From positions 1 to 7,470 of the forward strand of contig CADBPL010000079.1 in the NCBI GenBank assembly GCA_902796535.1: a DNA stretch of 7,470 bases, in the 5' to 3' direction. Numbering within the stretch: position 1 is the first letter of the stretch; the number at the start of each line of letters is the position of its first letter. Both the position numbers and the translations under genes were made by a program. Below the pieces are notes generated by a model that did not search any database, was not told the DNA's origin, and saw only the letters and a list, made by a program, of their open reading frames with translations. The DNA comes from Oscillospiraceae bacterium. Lineage in GTDB: Bacteria > Bacillota > Clostridia > Oscillospirales > Acutalibacteraceae. Below are positions 6,636-7,470 of the stretch, in pieces.

Positions 6636-7470
6636 ATGGTCTTTTATTATGCGGCGCTCGCCGTGCTGGCATGCGTGGGCATGAAGATCAGCTTCAAGGG
6701 CTTCGAGCGGGAGGATGCGCTGAGTATGCGCACCACCAATTCGCTGCGCGGCATTTGCATCATGCTCGTCATGCTCAGCCATTTCAAAAGCTACTGCAGC
6801 CCGTATAAGGCGGCTGTCGACGTGCTCGGCGGGCGCATTTCCGAAGAGCTCGGTCAGCTCATCGTGGTCATGTTTCTGTTTTATTCCGGCTACGGTGTGT
6901 GCGAATCCATTCAAAAAAAGGGGAGCGGCTATGTGCGCTCCTTCCCCAAAAACCGGGTGCTCAAAACACTGGCGCATTACGATCTGGCGCTGATCCCGTT
7001 TCTGGCCGTCGGGCTGCTCATGGGCACGCGCTTTCCGGCCAAAAAAATCATCGCCGCCGTGTTTGCGTGGGATAACCTCGGCAACAGCAACTGGTATATT
7101 TTCGCCATGCTCGTGCTGTATCTGTTCACGTGGCTGGCTTTCACGGTGCTGGGCAGACACAAATACCTTGCGGCCGCGCTGGTCACGGCGCTGACGGTCG
7201 GCTATATGCTCGTGGTATCAAGGCTTCAGGGCTACTGGTGGTATGATACGGTGCTGTGCTATGCGCTGGGCATGTGGTTCTCACTGTTCAAAAAACAAAT
7301 CGTTTCGTTCGTCACAAAGAATAACATGATCTGGGCCGTTATTGTGCTGCTTCTGGCGGTCGGCCTGCGCTATTCTCATTGGGTCAGCCGCGACGTCGGC
7401 TGGCGCGTGGCGGAGGCGCTTTGCTTTGCGCTGCTCGTGGTGTTCGGCTCGATGAAATTCACCGTTCACA
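6636..7470 (+). CDS. Acyltransferase-3 family integral membrane protein (3' partial)
   Basis: The frame is open from ATG 6636 to the window edge (278 complete codons) with no stop, so the C-terminus is missing. GGGAGG (6623-6628) lies seven bases before the ATG. The protein is strongly hydrophobic with many helices. NSLRGICIMLVMLSHF (35-50) is the diagnostic start of the acyltransferase-3 core: it has the conserved R-x10-H pattern (Arg38, His49), whose residues are implicated in catalysis in this family. FLFYSGYGVCESIQKK (80-95) matches the usual F-x-SGYG helix end, followed by a basic loop with KNR (105-107). GNSNWYIFAMLVLY (149-162) matches the later W-Y-I element. Members move acyl groups, often acetyl, across the membrane onto exported polysaccharide, lipid or peptidoglycan; a C-terminal SGNH domain occurs in some but cannot be judged here. 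A short N-terminal helix (about 1-20) precedes the core. Eighteen bases separate it from the upstream membrane-protein gene, implying one operon. The acceptor is unknown. Confidence 0.87.
   Translation, partial: MVFYYAALAVLACVGMKISFKGFEREDALSMRTTNSLRGICIMLVMLSHFKSYCSPYKAAVDVLGGRISEELGQLIVVMFLFYSGYGVCESIQKKGSGYVRSFPKNRVLKTLAHYDLALIPFLAVGLLMGTRFPAKKIIAAVFAWDNLGNSNWYIFAMLVLYLFTWLAFTVLGRHKYLAAALVTALTVGYMLVVSRLQGYWWYDTVLCYALGMWFSLFKKQIVSFVTKNNMIWAVIVLLLAVGLRYSHWVSRDVGWRVAEALCFALLVVFGSMKFTVH

Noticed and set aside
6309..7160. Minus-strand open frame (283 codons) across the end of the membrane-protein gene and the acyltransferase gene
   Set aside because: It is antisense to two genes with a signal peptide and family motifs respectively, and its H/Q/E-rich translation shows no domain.

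Overview
The window looks like a chromosomal segment from a Gram-positive anaerobe of the class Clostridia, perhaps Oscillospiraceae-like. This is inferred from the mid-to-high GC content, strong AGGAGG-type ribosome binding sites, near-consensus sigma-A promoters with 17-base spacers, a bacterial Ig-like surface protein, and a large fused ATPase/permease transporter of a type I associate with Clostridia. I see no RNA genes, insertion sequences, CRISPR arrays or phage genes.

Layout from left to right. (1) Bases 1-458, plus strand: the 3' end of a surface protein with one Big_2-type Ig-like domain and a hydrophobic C-terminal tail. (2) Bases 459-553: a bidirectional intrinsic terminator between two converging genes. 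(3) Bases 554-3661, minus strand: a 1035-residue MacB-like ABC transporter with the ATPase fused to an FtsX-type permease and a very large extracytoplasmic insert. It starts at GTG and has its own sigma-A promoter, with a perfect palindrome over the -10 and start region. (4) Bases 3771-5138, minus strand: a complete MATE-family multidrug/cation antiporter. (5) Bases 5139-5369: a divergent control region with two back-to-back sigma-A promoters, an inverted repeat between them, and on the plus side a roughly 110-base leader containing an orphan Shine-Dalgarno sequence that can fold into nested hairpins. (6) Bases 5370-6617, plus strand: an unrecognised exported single-pass membrane protein with a juxtamembrane cysteine cluster and a charged cytoplasmic tail. 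(7) From base 6636 past the window end, plus strand: an acyltransferase-3 family membrane protein, 18 bases downstream and very likely in the same operon.

Two export systems (ABC and MATE) lie in tandem on the minus strand, each with its own promoter. A likely envelope-modification operon (unknown membrane protein plus O-acyltransferase) diverges from the MATE gene. No regulator gene is visible, so whatever binds the palindromes would be encoded elsewhere. I do not see convincing evidence of a wholly new system. The least explained parts are the cysteine-cluster membrane protein and its leader, and the two palindromic promoter elements.
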